Shown in pieces: positions 63,161-64,000 of a DNA stretch of 64,000 bases. The DNA lies in contig DAIDLH010000008.1 of NCBI GenBank assembly GCA_027449605.1, positions 62,001 through 126,000 on the forward strand. Reading direction: 5' to 3'. Positions within the stretch are counted from its first letter, which is position 1. The number at the start of each line of letters is the position of its first letter. This stretch comes from Candidatus Muproteobacteria bacterium. GTDB lineage: Bacteria > Pseudomonadota > Gammaproteobacteria > Acidiferrobacterales > Sulfurifustaceae. Position numbers and translations under genes: made by a program. The notes below the pieces were generated by a model. That model saw only the letters and a program-made list of their open reading frames with translations, had not been told where the DNA came from and searched no databases.

Positions 63161-63235
63161 CAAACGCGTCGAGGCGGACTCACTACGTCGGCGCTTCGCG
63201 CCGCCTCCGCTCGCCGCTCACGCGCAGCGTTAACT
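63155..63235. other. attC-like recombination site (81 bp)
   Basis: It begins GGCTAACAAACGCGTCGAGG and ends CACGCGCAGCGTTAACT. The outer arms are complementary, the core triplets AAC and GTT are conserved, and the centre is a palindrome (GGCGCTTCGCGCC). This layout and the TAACAAACGC start are typical of chromosomal integron attC sites. It directly follows the GNAT stop codon. Confidence 0.8.
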
Positions 63236-63424
63236 CGTACGTTCCAACTCCACCATTCTGTTTTCTATCCATTCCTCCGCCTGCCGGATGATCTCCTCGG
63301 CCTTCCGGCCGCGCGGGTCTATCGGGGGCCAATGACCACGCGCACGGTGCCGGGTTTTTTTCAGGAAGCCGCGCCGCGGCCAGAACGAGCCGGCGTTGTG
63401 CGCCGCCGGGAACCCGGCACTTGC
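63230..63424 (-). pseudogene. 3' fragment of a plsC-type acyltransferase gene
   Basis: The minus-strand frame reads HNAGSFWPRRGFLKK, then a scrambled stretch, then PIDPRGRKAEEIIRQAEEW. These are the last motifs of 1-acylglycerol-3-phosphate acyltransferases. The scrambled part becomes PGTVRVVIGP if one base is removed from the A7 run (63355-63361) and one C is added to the C5 run near 63330. So two compensating indels are present. The 5' two thirds of the gene, including the catalytic HX4D, are absent. The right edge meets the toxin-antitoxin promoter, and the left edge overlaps the attC-like site. Confidence 0.7.
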
Positions 63425-63436
63425 CGGGGTATGGTT

Positions 63437-63453
63437 GGTCATATAAAATGACC
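63437..63453. promoter_or_regulatory. Operator-like palindrome before the antitoxin gene
   Basis: GGTCAT-ATAAA-ATGACC (63437-63453) is a perfect 6-bp inverted repeat over a TATAAA-like -10, followed by a partial ATGGTATAT repeat. Position 24 bp before the antitoxin start fits autoregulation by a Phd-type antitoxin. Confidence 0.65.
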
Positions 63454-63477
63454 ATATACCATTGAAAGCACATTATC

Positions 63478-63711
63478 ATGTCCAAGCACAAATTCAACAT
63501 CGCCGAGGCCAAGGCGCATTTCTCCACGCTGGTACAAAAAGCCATGCTCGGCGAAGAGGTCATCATCGCCAAGGACAATAAGCCCGTGCTCCAGCTTGTC
63601 CCGCTGAAAAAACCGGGACAGCCGCGCAAGCCGGGCTCCGGAAAGGGACAGATTCTGTACATCGCCCCCGACTTCGACGCGACGCCCGAGGGTTTTGAGG
63701 ATTACACCTGA
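63478..63711 (+). CDS. Phd/YefM-type antitoxin
   Basis: The 77-residue protein has the Phd fold start FNIAEAKAHFSTLVQKAMLGEEVIIAKDNKPVLQLVPL. An acidic flexible tail (DFDATPEGFEDYT) would cover the toxin. Its stop codon shares one base with the toxin ATG, the usual coupling. It binds its own promoter in characterised relatives. Confidence 0.9.
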   Translation: MSKHKFNIAEAKAHFSTLVQKAMLGEEVIIAKDNKPVLQLVPLKKPGQPRKPGSGKGQILYIAPDFDATPEGFEDYT

Positions 63712-64000
63712 TGCGTGTCTTGATCGACACGCATGTCTTCTTGTGGTGGGTAGAGGGCGATCGTGCGCTGTCGGCCAAGGCCCGCAAGACGCTCGCCAAT
63801 CCAGGCAATGAATGCCTCTTCAGCCTGGCCAGTGTCTGGGAACTGGCGATAAAGATCAGTCTCGGCAAGCTGCGACTGGCGCTGCCGGTGCCCCGCTACG
63901 TAACCGAGCACGTCGCGGCCAACAGTTTCCGGCTGCTCGACATCGGGCTGGCGCACCTCGGGCGCATCGAAACCCTGATCATGCACCACCGCGATCCCTT
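63711..64000 (+). CDS. PIN-domain toxin (VapC-like), cut by the window edge
   Basis: The visible 96 residues show a PIN ribonuclease: MRVLIDTHVFLWWVEGDRAL with the first catalytic Asp at residue 6, then FSLASVWELAIKISLGKLRL with the conserved Glu. The last acidic residues lie beyond the window. Partnering with a Phd-type antitoxin is common. It would cleave RNA when freed; the target is unknown. Confidence 0.88.
   Translation, partial: MRVLIDTHVFLWWVEGDRALSAKARKTLANPGNECLFSLASVWELAIKISLGKLRLALPVPRYVTEHVAANSFRLLDIGLAHLGRIETLIMHHRDP

Overview
The window is about 64 kb of a GC-rich (roughly 60-65 % by eye), densely coding chromosome with no rRNA, tRNA or CRISPR visible. The gene set suggests a chemolithotrophic, sulfur-oxidising gammaproteobacterium. 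It has ATP sulfurylase (sat), membrane-anchored APS reductase (aprM-aprB-aprA), an HdrB-type protein, a cbb3 oxidase cluster with its assembly genes, FNR-type control, the RuBisCO-activase pair cbbQ/cbbO and a standard Gram-negative envelope block. An Acidiferrobacteraceae-like relative (Sulfuricaulis/Sulfurifustis type) is my best guess; it is an inference, not shown by the sequence.

Layout. 0-1 kb: molybdopterin synthase (moaD-moaE, leftward). 1.1-7.9 kb: sulfite oxidation to sulfate (sat, then aprM-aprB-aprA, then a small protein, an FKBP/SlyD-like protein and a TPR protein). 7.9-13.8 kb: small housekeeping and stress genes (DUF4279, HIT, cold-shock protein, EF-hand protein, retropepsin-like protease, PilZ, MsrA, glycine-zipper lipoprotein, quinone oxidoreductase). 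14-18 kb: a GGDEF/EAL protein, DAHP synthase and a LysE exporter. 18.2-19.8 kb: an AT-rich foreign-looking gene. 20.6-33.6 kb: a large respiratory block, ccoNOQP-ccoG-ccoH-TauE/SafE-like on the minus strand, then Yip1, DUF3149 and OmpW proteins, an FNR regulator fused to a hemerythrin domain, and divergent ccoI-ccoS. FNR-type boxes precede ccoN, ompW and the fnr/ccoI divergent promoter. 33.7-37.5 kb: ParA-like ATPase, diguanylate cyclase and a Ser/Thr kinase with Sel1 repeats.

37.6-40.85 kb is an accessory insert (MORN lipoprotein plus coiled-coil secreted protein). It is bracketed by two copies of the 3' end and terminator of an hdrB gene. The intact neighbouring hdrB (40881-41774) is read in one frame only if an in-frame UGA, standing where a cluster-ligand cysteine belongs, is decoded, for example as selenocysteine. 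42-45 kb: cbbQ-cbbO. 45-48.6 kb: a VTT-domain membrane protein, a PfkB kinase and an APH/AAA kinase fusion. 48.7-52.9 kb: a class II (B12) ribonucleotide reductase split into NrdJa and NrdJb, with tandem NrdR boxes and an intein inserted directly before the radical cysteine. 53.6-61.5 kb: peptidoglycan recycling (murU-amgK) divergent from lptD-surA-pdxA-rsmA. 61.5-64 kb: TrhA/hemolysin III, then an integron-type gene cassette (GNAT acetyltransferase between two attC-like sites, no integrase in view), a decayed plsC fragment and a Phd/VapC-type toxin-antitoxin pair that runs off the end.

Several families of short palindromic repeats occupy intergenic spaces. One copy lies inside the ccoI coding sequence without breaking its frame. 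The observations I consider most worth following are the UGA-containing HdrB, the FNR-hemerythrin fusion, the attC-bounded cassette and the hdrB-tail-flanked insert.
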